Shown in pieces: positions 63,539 to 64,000 of a stretch of DNA of 64,000 bases. The position numbers were made by a program, and so were the translations under genes. The DNA is taken from the NCBI RefSeq assembly GCF_017352115.1, contig NZ_CP071448.1, positions 434,001 to 498,000 of the forward strand, given 5' to 3'. The notes beneath the pieces were generated by a model. That model was not told the origin of the DNA, did not search any database, and was given only the letters and a program-made list of their open reading frames with translations. The stretch's first letter is position 1; each line of letters starts with the position of its first letter. The DNA is from Flavobacterium endoglycinae (GTDB taxonomy: Bacteria > Bacteroidota > Bacteroidia > Flavobacteriales > Flavobacteriaceae).

Positions 63539-63778
63539 ATGAACCATGAAGAAATAAAACGCCATTTTGAGAACAATCCTCCACCAAAGGAAGTTAGATT
63601 GACGGAATGGGCAAATATTACCGACACGCAGGTTTTCCTCAACAGCTGCTATTCGACTATAAGAAACTTTAACGGTCCTGTAGACCGCTGCCCGGCATGG
63701 TGGCATCTGCGGGATTTTTACATTCTAATGAAGAAAACAGCCGGCCAGCCGACCGGCGAAGAGCCTGCTTCAGAATAA
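63539..63778 (+). CDS. DUF6965-like small protein
   Basis: The 79-aa product begins MNHEEIKRHFENNPPPKEVR and continues LTEWANITDTQVFLNSCYST and RCPAWWHLRDFYILMKK. This fits the small DUF6965 family of Bacteroidota (eixxxF...LPxxirL...ItDvxxFv...rL). Its function is unknown. It ends in a strong terminator and precedes the polymerase gene. Confidence 0.65.
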   Translation: MNHEEIKRHFENNPPPKEVRLTEWANITDTQVFLNSCYSTIRNFNGPVDRCPAWWHLRDFYILMKKTAGQPTGEEPASE

Positions 63779-63810
63779 TTCTGATCCTTCCGTAAATTCT
63801 TAATAAAGCA

Positions 63811-63838
63811 AAAAAGCACCTAAACCGGTGCTTTTTTT
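63811..63838 (+). terminator. Intrinsic terminator
   Basis: Arms AAAAAGCACC and GGTGCTTTTT enclose the loop TAAACC and are followed by more T. It ends the transcript of the small gene at 63539-63778. Confidence 0.85.
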
Positions 63839-63947
63839 ATGCCCTGAAAAATAAGGCTTTTTTAATTTTGTTATTAATTAGAACATTTTATTTTTAAAAA
63901 TTGTTATTGACTGTACTAATTTTGACAAGTATAAAATGATTAAGATT

Positions 63948-64000
63948 ATGAGCAGGGCTATTGTACACATCGACATGAACACGTTTTTCGTCTCCTGCGA
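63948..64000 (+). CDS. Y-family DNA polymerase, first codons (cut by window edge)
   Basis: The visible 17 codons read MSRAIVHIDMNTFFVSC, the N-terminal catalytic strand of DinB/UmuC-type polymerases (IDxNxFFxSC, with the metal-binding Asp). An in-frame ATG at 63936 is an alternative start. TAATTTTG at 63917-63924 fits the Bacteroidota -7 element. Translesion polymerases are common cargo on mobile elements. DinB and UmuC forms cannot be told apart from so little. Confidence 0.85.
   Translation, partial: MSRAIVHIDMNTFFVSC

Larger units (their letters stand above)
11840..64000. mobile_element. Integrative conjugative element (left part and transfer genes)
   Basis: The region holds a complete Bacteroidota-type mobilisation set (MobA, MobB, MobC) and mating-pore genes in the order pilin-like, TraF, TraG, TerB-like, TraJ, K, L, M, N. 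It also has the usual accessory genes RadC, PcfJ, PcfK and SSB, plus cargo. Base composition changes sharply between blocks, as in a mosaic element. The left end is placed after the truncated gene at 11714 by inference only. No integrase, excisionase or direct-repeat att site was found, so the right end is beyond the window. Confidence 0.75.

Overview
The window reads as a Flavobacterium-type (Bacteroidota) chromosome. The evidence is AT-rich DNA with few Shine-Dalgarno sites, a full-length two-domain Pta beside AckA, a SusC/SusD pair, a Bacteroidota-type mob/tra set and a type VI-B (Cas13b) CRISPR locus. No rRNA or tRNA gene was seen.

Region 1 (1-5.4 kb) is core chromosome on the minus strand: acetate kinase (cut by the window edge), phosphotransacetylase and a CorA-type metal channel. 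A two-gene cassette follows, an ABC/OLD-like ATPase with a small PD-(D/E)xK-like protein, bracketed by two almost identical terminator hairpins.

Region 2 (5.4-11.8 kb) is an RNA-targeting CRISPR island. It has decayed intergenic DNA, a 65-bp CTAA microsatellite ending 12 bp before the start codon, an intact 1168-aa Cas13b with both HEPN motifs, and an array of 16 repeats of which no two are identical. No csx27, csx28, cas1 or cas2 is visible. A gene that looks cut short (N-terminal part of a PRTase-like conflict protein) ends the region.

Region 3 (about 11.85 kb to beyond 64 kb) looks like one large integrative conjugative element. Its front part carries cargo: a Rossmann-fold protein, a secreted barrel-like protein, a DUF3892 protein and an unassigned three-gene operon. 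RadC, PcfJ, PcfK and SSB accessory genes follow, then a conflict-gene cluster (HEPN-like, AlbA_2, DUF4365). The mobilisation genes mobA-mobB-mobC lie at 25.7-29.4 kb. A nutrient or peptide module (MauE-like protein, small DUF6520-like secreted protein, S9 peptidase, SusD, SusC) fills 30.4-39.4 kb. An AT-rich island at 39.5-44.2 kb holds a strongly folded sequence, an XRE-like regulator, a 'mobilome' CxxC membrane protein, an Orc1/Cdc6-like ATPase and broken genes. A regulatory block with two AraC-type proteins follows at 44.2-50 kb. The transfer operon runs from 50.3 to 62.8 kb: a pilin-like protein, TraF, the TraG ATPase, three related TerB/TraI-like proteins, TraJ, K, L, M and N, and two related proteins of unknown role. 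The window ends with a DUF6965 protein and the first codons of a Y-family DNA polymerase. No integrase or att site was found, so the right end of the element lies outside.

The strongest leads are the diverged but structurally covarying Cas13b array with its microsatellite, the ATPase/nuclease cassette, the three-gene operon at 14.6-17.7 kb, the folded element at 39.65-39.77 kb and the long hairpin just upstream of the pilin gene. All family names come from reading the translated sequence; no search was run.
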